Below, in pieces: positions 52,776 through 61,814 of a stretch of DNA of 64,000 nucleotides (its first letter is position 1; every line of letters starts with the position of its first letter). The DNA comes from Pseudarthrobacter defluvii (GTDB taxonomy: Bacteria; Actinomycetota; Actinomycetes; Actinomycetales; Micrococcaceae). The DNA is taken from positions 744,001-808,000 of the forward strand of contig NZ_CP066362.1 of NCBI RefSeq assembly GCF_030323865.1. The letters run 5' to 3'. A program made the position numbers and the translations under genes. The notes beneath the pieces are model-generated. The model had not been told where the DNA came from. It saw nothing but the letters and a program-made list of their open reading frames with translations, and did no database searches.

Positions 52776-53930
52776 GTGACGATTACTGCAGCGGCTGACG
52801 GTTCGGCCTTGGGAAACCCTGGCCCGGCGGGCTGGGCCTGGTATGTGAATGACGATTGCTGGCGGGCCGGAGGCTGGCCGCACGGGACCAATAACCAGGG
52901 GGAGCTGATGGCTGTCCTAGACCTTTTGCGCGCCACGGCGCACCTCCCCGGGGAGGACCTGCGCATTTTGTGTGACAGCCAGTACGTCATCAACTCCATT
53001 ACCAAGTGGATGCCGGGGTGGAAGCGGAAGGGCTGGCGCAAGGCTGACGGGAAGCCTGTCCTGAATGTGGAGCTGCTGAAGGAACTCGACCGCGAACTGG
53101 CCGGGCGAACCTACACGTTCGAGTGGGTCAAGGGCCACGCCGGGCACGACCTCAACGAGGCCGCCGACGAGCGGGCCAGGGCCGCGGCCACCGCGTACCA
53201 GCAGGGAGTGGCAGCACGCTCCGGCCCGGGATTCCCCGGCGGACACCACCCCGGCGCGCACCACGATCTTTCCAATGGCCAGGGCGGCCGCGGACGTGCC
53301 CTGGAGGAACCGGCGCCTTCCGGTGTGGGACTGCCGCCGGCCACCCTGGACATTCCGGCTGCTGCCCCCGCACAAACGCAGGCAGTACGCCGGGAATCAG
53401 CGCGAACGGGTGCAGAAGGCGGGGGAGCGGGACGCCCGGCAGCATCCAGCGGGGGTGTTCCTGCGGCCGCGGGCGACCAGCGCAGGGCAGCCCCCCAGCC
53501 TGTATCGGCTTTCGATGAACTGGACCTGTTCAGCGAGTTGGACGATGAAGCCCTTGAAGTGGCCGAGGCAACGCAGCGGGCAGGCTCCATCCCGCCAGAG
53601 GCACTGGTTGAGGAGCTGGAACGCGAGCTCCTGGGGCCGCTGGTGCGGGGGGACATTGGCCGGACCGCCATCCTTCTTCACCCGGACTTTGTGGAGATCG
53701 GCAGCTCGGGCCGGGTGTGGACCCGGGACGCTATGATGATGGCCCTCGAGGAGGATCCCGGCGAACGGACCGACATTGAAATCCTGGGCGCTGACCGCAT
53801 AGGCCCCAGCACGGTCCTGCTGACGTACCGAAGCTTTGCCAGGTCCGGCACGACGCTTCGCAGCTCGCTGTGGGTCCTCGACGGCGGCCGGTGGCGGCTG
53901 CGGTTCCACCAGGGAACCCCGGAAGCCTAG
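52776..53930 (+). CDS. RNase HI fused to a DUF4440/NTF2-like domain
   Basis: 384-residue predicted fusion. Residues 1-140 are ribonuclease HI with the full catalytic set Asp8, Glu43, Asp67 and Asp131 (AAADGSALGNPGP; NNQGELMAVLDLL; CDSQYVINSI; NEAADERARA), plus the KGHAGH loop. A low-complexity Pro/Gly/Ala linker spans about 140-245. The last 135 residues form a SnoaL/DUF4440-type cone-shaped barrel (VRGDIGRTAILLHPDFVEIG ... SSLWVLDGGRWRLRFHQGTP). RNase H removes RNA from RNA-DNA hybrids; the second domain may bind a small molecule or mediate dimers. GTG at 52776 is the best start. Confidence 0.87.
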   Translation: MTITAAADGSALGNPGPAGWAWYVNDDCWRAGGWPHGTNNQGELMAVLDLLRATAHLPGEDLRILCDSQYVINSITKWMPGWKRKGWRKADGKPVLNVELLKELDRELAGRTYTFEWVKGHAGHDLNEAADERARAAATAYQQGVAARSGPGFPGGHHPGAHHDLSNGQGGRGRALEEPAPSGVGLPPATLDIPAAAPAQTQAVRRESARTGAEGGGAGRPAASSGGVPAAAGDQRRAAPQPVSAFDELDLFSELDDEALEVAEATQRAGSIPPEALVEELERELLGPLVRGDIGRTAILLHPDFVEIGSSGRVWTRDAMMMALEEDPGERTDIEILGADRIGPSTVLLTYRSFARSGTTLRSSLWVLDGGRWRLRFHQGTPEA

Positions 53931-53966
53931 AGGGGGAAGCGGGGAACGTGCTGCCGCAGGGCCGGC

Positions 53967-54254
53967 TCAGCTGAACCGCTGCGTGTTTCCCTGCTCCGCG
54001 TGGGCGTAGGTTGCGGCCGCTGACGCGAGGGCGCCATTGATGGACGCCAGCGACGCTTCCACGCGGCCCTGCGTGATGGTCCACTCCGTGATGAGTGCCT
54101 GGAAGTTGGTGGCTGCCGAACCCCGCCATGAGCCCTGCAGCTCATCCAGGCCCCGCTTCATGGTCTGCACGTCCGCGCTGATCCGGTCCACGGTGGCCTG
54201 GACGTTGGCGGACTTCAACTGCAGTAATTCGGTGTCGACGGAAATGATGCTCAT
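53967..54254 (-). CDS. WXG100-family protein (EsxA-like)
   Basis: 95-residue helical hairpin of the WXG100 family, normally a substrate of type VII (ESX) secretion. The turn motif appears as GSWRGSAA, with two helices on either side (QLKSANVQATVDRISADVQT; FQALITEWTITQGRVEASLA). GAAAGG is upstream of the ATG. No EccC, EccB or other ESX machinery gene is nearby, and there is only one WXG100 gene rather than a pair. Orphan. Confidence 0.9.
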   Translation of the reverse strand: MSIISVDTELLQLKSANVQATVDRISADVQTMKRGLDELQGSWRGSAATNFQALITEWTITQGRVEASLASINGALASAAATYAHAEQGNTQRFS

Positions 54255-54362
54255 CGCTGTGCCTTTCGCTACGGCGGGTCCCTAAGGGTCCTGCGCCCGG
54301 GGGATCCGGGCTGCTGGGACGAGCCTATGGAGCAGCACCAGGCGGAAGCCACGGCGGTGTGG

Positions 54363-55874
54363 CTATATGTGGATAACCGATCCGTCACTGCCCGCCGCGG
54401 GGGCGGTACTGTCGTCAGCGGCGTCTTCCCCGTCGTCGCTGTTACTGCCCGGCGTGTCGTCCCGCCGCGGGAGGCTGACCACCAGGGTGGCGCCGCCGCC
54501 GTCGGTCTTCTGCACCCGCACTGTGCCGCCGTGGGATCCGACGATTGCTGCCACGATGGCCAGCCCCAGGCCGCTGCCGCCCGTCTCCCTGGTCCGGGAG
54601 GTGTCCGCCCGGTAGAAGCGCTCAAAGACCTTGGCGGCGTCGTCTTCGGAGATGCCCGGCCCATGGTCCCGTACTTCGATGACGGACCGTTCGCCGCCGT
54701 CGGTCCGGCGGACCCCGACGGCCAGTTCGATGGGGCTGCCCTCCGGCGTGTAGCGCAAGGCATTGCCCACCAGGTTGCCCACCACCTGGCGCAGCTTGGC
54801 CTCATCTCCAAGGACCGGGGCCGGGGCCGCTGCTCCGCCGTCGAGGCCGGTGAGCGTGATCGCCCTGGAACGGTCGCTGGCCTGGGTGTCCACCACCGCG
54901 TCATGGGCAACCAGTTGCAGGTCCACCGGCTTCTGCTGCAGCGGCCGCTGCTCATCCAGGCGGGCCAGCAGCAGCAGGTCCTCCACCATGGAACCCATGC
55001 GTTTGGCTTCGCTTTCGATGCGGCCCATGGCGGTGGCCACGTCCTCGTCAGTGGCCAGGGCGCCGTGGCGGTAGAGCTCGGAGAACCCGCGGATGGTCAC
55101 CAGGGGTGTGCGCAGCTCGTGGGACGCATCAGCGGCAAAGCGGCGCATCCTTGCTTCCGAGGCGGTCCGCGCCGCGAAGGCGGTCTCGATGTGCGCCAGC
55201 ATGGCGTTCAGGGAACTGCTCAGCCGGCCCAGCTCCGTGGCAGGGTTTTCGACTTCCACACGCCGGGAGAGGTCGCCGGCGGCAATGGCGGCGGCTGTCT
55301 TTTCCACCCTGGCCAGCGGCCGGAAGGCGCGCGAGACGGTCCAGCTGGCTATGAGCGAGGCGAGAAGCAGGGTCAGCAGGCCGACGCCGGTGACCACCAG
55401 GGTGGCGTGCTTTAGGACGTCGTCGACGCTCTCCAAGGGCAGCCCGATCACCACGACGGACGTGGTGGGGCCGTTCTGGACGGTCACCGCCACCACCCTC
55501 CAGTTTTCGCCGTCCGTCCCGCGGACCTGGAACGGAACCAGCTGGAGCGCCTGGGCCTGCTCCACCGAAATGTTGCTGATGTCGGGGTGGTCGTCCGGGT
55601 CTCCGCCGAAGGTGTACGGCTGCTCACCCGGGGTGAAGAGCATCAGGGAATAGTCGGTGGGGATGGGGTTGGGTGCCTGCAGTTGGGTGAACGAGCGCTG
55701 TTTCCGGGCAGAGTCGACGGCGGCGTTCAGTTTGTCGTCCACCTGGCCCTGGAGGTAGCTGTGGAGCAAGGTCAGCGTCACCGCGCCGGTCACCGTCAGG
55801 GCCACGATCAGCAGGGCCATGATCATGGCCACCAGCTGCGACCTGAGCGAGGCCGACTTCCACCGCTTGAGCAA
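54363..55874 (-). CDS. Two-component sensor histidine kinase
   Basis: 503-residue membrane kinase. TM1 is at about 13-37 and TM2 at about 158-182, with an extracytoplasmic sensor of about 120 residues between them. HAMP follows at about 182-235, then HisKA with phosphoacceptor His252 in ADASHELRTPLVTIRG. The ATP-binding domain has GNLVGNALRYTPEG (N box), DHGPGISEDD (G1) and GGSGLGLAIV (G2). The tail is a low-complexity Ser/Asp stretch. It follows its response regulator by 2 bp, and the layout resembles the mycobacterial TrcS/PrrB group. The signal is unknown. Confidence 0.93.
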   Translation of the reverse strand: MLKRWKSASLRSQLVAMIMALLIVALTVTGAVTLTLLHSYLQGQVDDKLNAAVDSARKQRSFTQLQAPNPIPTDYSLMLFTPGEQPYTFGGDPDDHPDISNISVEQAQALQLVPFQVRGTDGENWRVVAVTVQNGPTTSVVVIGLPLESVDDVLKHATLVVTGVGLLTLLLASLIASWTVSRAFRPLARVEKTAAAIAAGDLSRRVEVENPATELGRLSSSLNAMLAHIETAFAARTASEARMRRFAADASHELRTPLVTIRGFSELYRHGALATDEDVATAMGRIESEAKRMGSMVEDLLLLARLDEQRPLQQKPVDLQLVAHDAVVDTQASDRSRAITLTGLDGGAAAPAPVLGDEAKLRQVVGNLVGNALRYTPEGSPIELAVGVRRTDGGERSVIEVRDHGPGISEDDAAKVFERFYRADTSRTRETGGSGLGLAIVAAIVGSHGGTVRVQKTDGGGATLVVSLPRRDDTPGSNSDDGEDAADDSTAPAAGSDGSVIHI

Positions 55875-55876
55875 GG

Positions 55877-56587
55877 TCAGCGCTTTTCAGCCGTCCGCAG
55901 GACGTAGCCCACGCCGCGCTTGGTCTGGATCAGGGCCGGTGCGTCGGGGTCGATGTCCACTTTCCGGCGCAGGTAGGAGATGTAAGACTCCACGATGGAG
56001 GCGTCGCCGTTGAAGTTGTACTCCCAGACGTGGTCCAGGATCTGCGACTTGGACAGCACGCGGTTGGGATTGAGCATGAGGTAGCGCAGCAGCTTGAACT
56101 CGGTGGGGGAGAGTTCGATGACCGTGCCGCCGCGCCGTACCTCGTGCGCGTCGTCGTCGAGTTCCAGGTCGTCAACGCGGATCACCGCGTCGTCGTCCAG
56201 CAGGGGCTGCGTCCGGCGGAGCACCGCCCGGATGCGGGCCACCACTTCGTCCAGGCTGAAGGGCTTGGTGACGTAGTCGTCCCCGCCCACGGTCAGCCCG
56301 GTCACCTTGTCCTCGGTGTCGTCCTTTGCCGTGAGGAAGAGGACGGGGAAGTGTTTTCCGGAGGCGCGGAGCCGGCGGGTCACGGTGAACCCGTCCATGT
56401 CGGGGAGCATGACGTCCAGCACGGCCAGGTCCGGGGCGTGGGTATCGGCCGCTGCCAGGGCATCCCGTCCGTTCGCTGCAGAGACCACTTCGAAGCCGGC
56501 GAACCGCAGTGACGTGGAGAGGAGCTCGCGGATGTTGGGTTCATCATCAACGACGAGCAGCCTGGCTTCTGGACCGTTCTTGTTCAT
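55877..56587 (-). CDS. OmpR/PhoB-family response regulator
   Basis: 236-residue response regulator. The receiver domain has acidic pair DDE (residues 14-16), phospho-acceptor Asp58 in DLAVLDVMLPD and a YVTKPFS lysine. The winged-helix DNA-binding domain covers about 140-230 (LSPTEFKLLRYLMLNPNRVL; YISYLRRKVDIDPDAPALIQ). The start at 56587 (MNKNGPEARLLVVDDEP) matches family N-termini and has GGGAGC upstream; the longer frame to 56686 is not used. It pairs with the histidine kinase downstream. Confidence 0.93.
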   Translation of the reverse strand: MNKNGPEARLLVVDDEPNIRELLSTSLRFAGFEVVSAANGRDALAAADTHAPDLAVLDVMLPDMDGFTVTRRLRASGKHFPVLFLTAKDDTEDKVTGLTVGGDDYVTKPFSLDEVVARIRAVLRRTQPLLDDDAVIRVDDLELDDDAHEVRRGGTVIELSPTEFKLLRYLMLNPNRVLSKSQILDHVWEYNFNGDASIVESYISYLRRKVDIDPDAPALIQTKRGVGYVLRTAEKR

Positions 56588-56599
56588 GCTCCCATCATG

Positions 56600-56616
56600 C
56601 TCCCAGACTCTGGGAG
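56600..56616 (-). promoter_or_regulatory. 17-bp palindrome in the response regulator leader
   Basis: CTCCCAGA-C-TCTGGGAG, a perfect inverted repeat with an 8-nt arm, sits 13 bp upstream of the start and next to the ribosome-binding site. It could be an autoregulatory operator or an RNA hairpin that hides the ribosome-binding site. Confidence 0.45.
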
Positions 56617-56660
56617 TTGTCTGGATATTTGTTGTGAGCATGGTGGTGGTCCGCTCGGGC

Positions 56661-57161
56661 CTACCAGTCCATCGTCCCGGGTTCACCTTTGAAGGGCCCC
56701 ACTACCCGGCTGGTGATCCAGCCGCCATAGAAGCGGCCGGGCTGGGCAGTGACCCGCTCACCATCCACCTCGCAGTAGTCCATTCGGCCTGGATAGACGG
56801 CCACCCGGCCAGCAAGTGCCTCAAAACCTGACGCCGGCTCCGGGTAGGACCATGCGGCGCTGTCCGCTTCCTTCCCGCCGCCGCGGACTGTCAGGTACTT
56901 CGCCGCGCCCTTGAACTCGCAGAAGCTGCTGCCCGAGGACTGCTCGAGTGCGCCGGCGGCAAATGCTGACTGGAGGATGTAGTACACCGGCGGATGGCTG
57001 GTCTCGAGGACCCGGAGCGAATCTGTGGTGTCAAGGATGACTTCGCCGCCCAGGACGATGCGGATGCGCTCGCTGCTGGCTTCGATCCGGGGCGGGCGGG
57101 GATAGTCCCACACCGATTCCTGCCCGGGTCCGGGCGCCACCGGGACCATTCGTGTTCTCAT
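56661..57161 (-). CDS. DUF427 domain protein
   Basis: 166-residue soluble protein of the DUF427 family. The typical core is visible (VLGGEVILDTTDSLRVLETS; PPVYYILQSAFAAGALE; CEFKGAAKYLTVRGG), with the conserved end VAVYPGRMDYCEVDGERV. Function is unknown. I start at 57161 (MRTRMVPVAPGP), with GGAGG close upstream; starts at 57176 and 57149 are also possible. It is not obviously linked to its neighbours. Confidence 0.86.
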   Translation of the reverse strand: MRTRMVPVAPGPGQESVWDYPRPPRIEASSERIRIVLGGEVILDTTDSLRVLETSHPPVYYILQSAFAAGALEQSSGSSFCEFKGAAKYLTVRGGGKEADSAAWSYPEPASGFEALAGRVAVYPGRMDYCEVDGERVTAQPGRFYGGWITSRVVGPFKGEPGTMDW

Positions 57162-57205
57162 GCCTCCAGTGTGCACTCCGCAGGCGCAACCGGCACAGGG
57201 GATTC

Positions 57206-58852
57206 CTAGTCCGCTGCGGCCACGTCCTTGGCGTCCATGATCCGGTAGGCATACCCTTGCTCGGCCAGGAACCTCTGGCGCTTGGCCGCGAAGTCCTGGT
57301 CCAGGGTGTCGCGTGCCACGAGGGAGTAGAAGCGGGCCGCCCGCCCGTCCTTCTTGGGCCGCAGCAGCCGGCCCAGCCGTTGGGCCTCCTCCTGCCGGGA
57401 ACCGAACGAGCCCGAGACCTGGATGGCCACCGAGGCCTCAGGCAGGTCGATGGAGAAGTTGGCCACCTTGGACACCACCAGGGTCTGCAGCTCCCCGGCA
57501 CGGAATGCATCAAAGAGCTTCTGCCGTACTTTGACCGATGTGTCGCCCTTGATGACGGGTGCCTGCAGGCGCTCGCCGAGCTCATCCAGCTGGTCGATGT
57601 ACTGGCCGATCACCAGCAGCTGTTCACCCGCGTGCCGGGCCACCAGCTCCTCCACTACCTGGGTTTTCGACTCCGAGGTGGCGCACAGCCGGTACTTGTC
57701 CGCGTCATCAGCCATGGCATAGGCAACACGTTCATCCTTTGGCAGATCCACCCGGACCTCCACGCAGTCCGCCGGCGCGATGTAGCCCTGGGACTCGATG
57801 TCCTTCCAGGGTGCGTCGTACCGTTTTGGCCCGATCAGGCTGAAGACTTCGCCCTCGCGGCCGTCCTCCCGGACCAGGGTGGCAGTCAGCCCGAGGCGCC
57901 GCCGGGCCTGCAGGTCTGCGGTCATTCTGAAGATCGGTGCCGGAAGGAGGTGGACCTCGTCATAGATGATCAGTCCCCAGTCGTGGCCGTCCACCAGCTC
58001 CAGGTGCGGATAGATGCCGCCCCGTTTGGTGGTGAGCACCTGGTAGGTGGCAATGGTCACCGGCCGCACCTCCTTGAGGGCACCGGAGTATTCGCCCACC
58101 TCGTCCTCGGTCAGGGAGGTGCGCTTGATCAGCTCGTCCTTCCACTGCCGGGCGGCCACCGTGTTCGTCACCAGGATCAGCGTGGTGGTGGAACCGGTGG
58201 CCATGGCCGCGGCCCCCACCAGGGTTTTGCCGGCGCCGCAGGGCAGGACCACCACTCCGCTGCCGCCTGCCCAGAAGTTTTCGCTGGCCAGGCGCTGGTA
58301 CGGCCGGAGCTGCCAGCCGTCTTCATTGAGCGAAATCAGGTGCGGGGTGCCGTCCACGTAACCGGCCAGATCCTCCGCCGGCCAGCCAAGCTTCAGCAGC
58401 AGCTGCTTGAGCTGGCCGCGCTGGGAGGCGTGCACCACTACGGTCTCGCCGTCGATCCTGGGCCCCAGCAGCGGGGCGATCTTCTTGGCCCGGATAACTT
58501 CCTCCAGGACCGGGTAGTCGTCCGTCCGCATGACCAATCCGTGGCGCGGGTCCTTTTCGAGGCGCAGCCGGCCGTACCGGGACATGGTTTCCTCGATGTC
58601 GATCAGCAGCGAATGCGGAACCGGGAAGCGGGAGTACTTCAGGAGGGCGTCCAGCACCTTTTCGGCGTCCAGCCCGGCGGCGCGGGCGTTCCACAGCCCC
58701 AGCGGGGTCAGCCGGTAGCTGTGCATGTGCTCGGGTGCACGTTCCAGCTCGGCGAAGGGTGCAATGGCGTGCCGGGCCTCGGTGGCCAGTTCGTGGTCCA
58801 CCTCAAGGAGGATGGTCTTGTCGCTTTGGACGATCAGGGGTCCGTCGGTCAC
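57206..58852 (-). CDS. XPB-type DNA repair helicase
   Basis: 548-residue superfamily 2 helicase of the XPB/RAD25 group. The N-terminal damage-recognition-like domain precedes motif I (GAGKTLVGAAAMA), motif II with DEVH in IIYDEVHLLPAP, and motif VI (SRQEEAQRLGRLLRPKKDG). It unwinds DNA in an ATP-dependent way and is thought to work in repair. GTG start with AAAGGA upstream. It follows the helicase-associated gene by 13 bp, forming one unit. Confidence 0.92.
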   Translation of the reverse strand: MTDGPLIVQSDKTILLEVDHELATEARHAIAPFAELERAPEHMHSYRLTPLGLWNARAAGLDAEKVLDALLKYSRFPVPHSLLIDIEETMSRYGRLRLEKDPRHGLVMRTDDYPVLEEVIRAKKIAPLLGPRIDGETVVVHASQRGQLKQLLLKLGWPAEDLAGYVDGTPHLISLNEDGWQLRPYQRLASENFWAGGSGVVVLPCGAGKTLVGAAAMATGSTTTLILVTNTVAARQWKDELIKRTSLTEDEVGEYSGALKEVRPVTIATYQVLTTKRGGIYPHLELVDGHDWGLIIYDEVHLLPAPIFRMTADLQARRRLGLTATLVREDGREGEVFSLIGPKRYDAPWKDIESQGYIAPADCVEVRVDLPKDERVAYAMADDADKYRLCATSESKTQVVEELVARHAGEQLLVIGQYIDQLDELGERLQAPVIKGDTSVKVRQKLFDAFRAGELQTLVVSKVANFSIDLPEASVAIQVSGSFGSRQEEAQRLGRLLRPKKDGRAARFYSLVARDTLDQDFAAKRQRFLAEQGYAYRIMDAKDVAAAD

Positions 58853-58865
58853 GCGGGGGAATCCT

Positions 58866-61343
58866 TTACTGGCGCAGTTCCTCTGCGGCCTCGATGTCGA
58901 TGATGCGGTGGACGGACAGGACCCGTTCAGTGTCCTTGGCGGGATCGAACACGCGGACCCTGCCCCCGCTCACAGATAGCGGAACAACAACTTCCAGGCT
59001 GGCATTCCCCAGGTTGTCCACCACGTTCATGTTGATCCGCTGCTTCAGCCGGATGGCCCTTTGCAGCGCCTCAAGCCCCAGTTGGGTGGCAACCTCGCTG
59101 CCGGTGGTGGCACCGGGGTGGTGCCCGACGGCGGCGCCGGCCTGCCGCAGGACATCCAGTTGGGCTTCCACCTCCTCCGCCGCGGGCGCCATCCGCGGGG
59201 CGGTGTACACCGGGCGCAGGCTCTCCTGCGGCGCGGCAGGCCGGCGGAGGTGCGCGGCGGGTTCGGCGCCGTCCACGGACGGGGAGAGGCCCAGGCTGCG
59301 GAGCACGGCGGCAAGCTCACGGGGCGGCGCCGACGACGCCACAACCGTAGGGGCCAGCCTGACCAGGCCCAGTTGGGCGGCCTTCGGTCCCGCCAGCAGA
59401 TCGGTGAGTGCGGTTTCATCCTCACTACGGATGAAGCTCGCAGCCTGGCCCACGTGCAGCCTGCCGTGCCGGGAAGCGGTGTCCTCCACCAGGTACTCCA
59501 GCGGCTGGGGAACCGCCGTGGCCGAATGCTCCCGGAGGAACGCCAGCAGCCCGGCGGCGTCATGGCCGCGGTCCAGTGCGCGTTTTACCGACTCCGCGGA
59601 GAACCTGTAGATGGTGGCAGGACCTTGCCCCTCGGCGTCGGCCATGACCAGGAGCTGCTCCGTCAGCGCAGGGGAAAGGTAGCCCGGAGCGACAGCGGTC
59701 AGGTCAGCCTGCAGCAGCACGTGATTTAGGGCCGCGGGCAGGTGCTTGCCCAGAATCGCAAGGGCGGCGTCGGGGCGGTCTTCGGCGAAGGCGCTCCCCA
59801 GCTGGCTCAGGGCACCAGAGCCCACCAGGCCGAGCATTTCAGCCTCGGCGAGGACGCCCCGGATCAGGGAACTGAACCGCCGGGCCATCCGCGGCTGGGA
59901 CCATTCGGCGCGCTGCAGCACCGCAGCGGCATCGAGGACGGGCGCGCCGCCGTCGCCATCGTCGGCTTCCCGCGTCAGCTCAAGCAGGATTTCCAGGATG
60001 CGTTTGCGGACCACCGGGGCATCGGGGCGCTGCGCCCCGGCAGACAAGGCAGCAATGGTGGTCCCGGCGGCAGACCGGGCGGCCGCTGCTCCCGGCGCTG
60101 AATTGACGGGCTGGCCCACCATGGAGGGCACGCGCTCGCTGGCCAGCCAGGCGTTCACCAGCCACAGCCATTGTTCCTGCCGCGGAAGGACCAGCCACTC
60201 CAGCTCCGGCGGCTGCACCCATGATGACGAATCGACGTCGAGGCGGATCAGGCCGGCCAGGCCGCACAGTTCCAGCAGCCGGCCCACAGCGCCCTGGTCA
60301 ACGCGCAGCTGTTCGGACAGCCGCCGCAGCTCGCGGACCCCCACGCCCCCGCTCCGCAACGTGGCCAGTGGCTGGGCCTCTACCGCATGCAACAGTTCGG
60401 ACACCAGCCGGAGGGTTTCCGAAATAGCGCTCAGGGCTGCGTTCCTCCGCAGCGCCGCGGTGGTGTTGCCGAGCTCGGCAACCGGCGGGGCAAGGGTGAA
60501 GTCGTTGATGATCGCCCCGCCGCGCAGGGCCATCCCCACGCTGTGCGGCAGCTCGACGTGCGCCGCGTCCAGCGGCACCAGCAGCCCGCGTGCAAGGAGC
60601 CAGTCCACGGGCCCGACGTCGGCGCCTTCCGTAGTGACCGAGGCTCTCCGTTGCGCCTGGGGGACGGCACCCATGGCCCAGTTCCGGAACTTGGCGAGCA
60701 GCGCCGTCGTCCGTTCCGGGGCCCCGGCAAGGATGTCCCGCAGGGCTTCGGGGGACGATGTCCAGTGCTGGAGCGCCAGTGCCGCTTCCATGGGCGTGGT
60801 GGCGCCGTGGATCGCGAAGCCGCTGCGGTGCAGTTCGGAGACCAGCTGCACCGCCCGCTGGGCGAAAGCCGGCTGGAGGCGGACCAGCTCGGTATAGCTG
60901 CGCCCCAGGCCTGCGGGGTAGATTCCCACCACATCCTTGAGCGAACCTACGGGAAGGTAGTACGGCTGGCTGGCCGCCGGGGGCGGGGTGCCGTGCGGGG
61001 GAGCTGCGGGATGCACCAGGGCAAGCTCCTGCAGGGTGCCGATGATCTGCTCAACCACGGCCAGCGACGAACCCCGGATCAGCTGGTGCAGGCCTTCCGC
61101 TGAGGCGCTGTGCCCGGTATCGGTGTTGGTGCAGAGGTGCAGGGTTTCCAGGACCTGCATCTGGGGCCGGTTGAGCCGTTCGAGGGCGCGCTGGACGCTG
61201 ACACGGGAACTGGCGCGCGCCGCCACCGCCGCGAAGTCCGGAACAGAGGGGGAAATGAGGTCCGGCCGCGCGGCGAACAACGCCCGCAGCGAATCATCGC
61301 TGCGTGCCTCCAGTTCCATGCCGAGCGCGCGAATGAGGGACAT
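58866..61343 (-). CDS. Helicase-associated protein, partner of XPB
   Basis: 825-residue protein of the helicase-associated (XPB/Ssl2 N-terminal-like) family. Repeated winged-helix-like segments are spread along it (RASSRVSVQRALERLNRPQM near the N-terminus; VVVPLSVSGGRVRVFDPAKD near the C-terminus). No ATPase motif is present. Its stop lies 13 bp before the XPB gene, and the pairing with XPB suggests it controls or loads that helicase. The start at 61343 (MSLIRALGMELEARSDD) is used over the upstream frame at 61394. Confidence 0.87.
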   Translation of the reverse strand: MSLIRALGMELEARSDDSLRALFAARPDLISPSVPDFAAVAARASSRVSVQRALERLNRPQMQVLETLHLCTNTDTGHSASAEGLHQLIRGSSLAVVEQIIGTLQELALVHPAAPPHGTPPPAASQPYYLPVGSLKDVVGIYPAGLGRSYTELVRLQPAFAQRAVQLVSELHRSGFAIHGATTPMEAALALQHWTSSPEALRDILAGAPERTTALLAKFRNWAMGAVPQAQRRASVTTEGADVGPVDWLLARGLLVPLDAAHVELPHSVGMALRGGAIINDFTLAPPVAELGNTTAALRRNAALSAISETLRLVSELLHAVEAQPLATLRSGGVGVRELRRLSEQLRVDQGAVGRLLELCGLAGLIRLDVDSSSWVQPPELEWLVLPRQEQWLWLVNAWLASERVPSMVGQPVNSAPGAAAARSAAGTTIAALSAGAQRPDAPVVRKRILEILLELTREADDGDGGAPVLDAAAVLQRAEWSQPRMARRFSSLIRGVLAEAEMLGLVGSGALSQLGSAFAEDRPDAALAILGKHLPAALNHVLLQADLTAVAPGYLSPALTEQLLVMADAEGQGPATIYRFSAESVKRALDRGHDAAGLLAFLREHSATAVPQPLEYLVEDTASRHGRLHVGQAASFIRSEDETALTDLLAGPKAAQLGLVRLAPTVVASSAPPRELAAVLRSLGLSPSVDGAEPAAHLRRPAAPQESLRPVYTAPRMAPAAEEVEAQLDVLRQAGAAVGHHPGATTGSEVATQLGLEALQRAIRLKQRINMNVVDNLGNASLEVVVPLSVSGGRVRVFDPAKDTERVLSVHRIIDIEAAEELRQ

Positions 61344-61353
61344 CAGTCCAACG

Positions 61354-61587
61354 TTACCGCCGCCCGGCCTTTCCCGCGCGCCGCCGGGCGGCAACGCCGT
61401 CCAGGACCAGCAGGAGCATCAGGATGAAGGCCGCAGGGAGGCCGTACAGCGCGGAGTACGTGACCCAGGTGGGGGCCACCGACCCAGCGAAGGCAAGCGC
61501 CATGACCGTCCCCACGGCTATGAGGGACAGCACGGCAATAACAGCGGCGAGGACCATCAGCGGCCGCCGGTAACGCGAGGGAGTCAT
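61354..61587 (-). CDS. Small two-helix membrane protein
   Basis: 77-residue hypothetical protein with two predicted membrane segments (MVLAAVIAVLSLIAVGTVMA, then ALYGLPAAFILMLLLVLDGV) and basic ends (RRPL near the N-terminus, AARRRAGKAGRR at the end). The start has GAGGGAG upstream. It precedes the helicase-associated gene by 10 bp, so it is probably the first gene of the XPB operon. I do not recognise a family. Confidence 0.65.
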   Translation of the reverse strand: MTPSRYRRPLMVLAAVIAVLSLIAVGTVMALAFAGSVAPTWVTYSALYGLPAAFILMLLLVLDGVAARRRAGKAGRR

Positions 61588-61814
61588 GGACGTAACGCTA
61601 CAGCGGCTCCGTTGGTGCGGTTAAACGCTCCCGGCGCCCTTGCGCCTGCGGCGGAACGGTGCTGCAGGAAGCGTAATCAGGCATCCGGCAGGATAACCTT
61701 GAAGGATACAGACCAACACGGTTTGCGCATGCCATACCTTGAACCCGCACAACAATGCGGATGCGGTGGTATGCGGCCGTGTCTCATGACAGCAGAACGA
61801 AGAAGGTTGATTAC

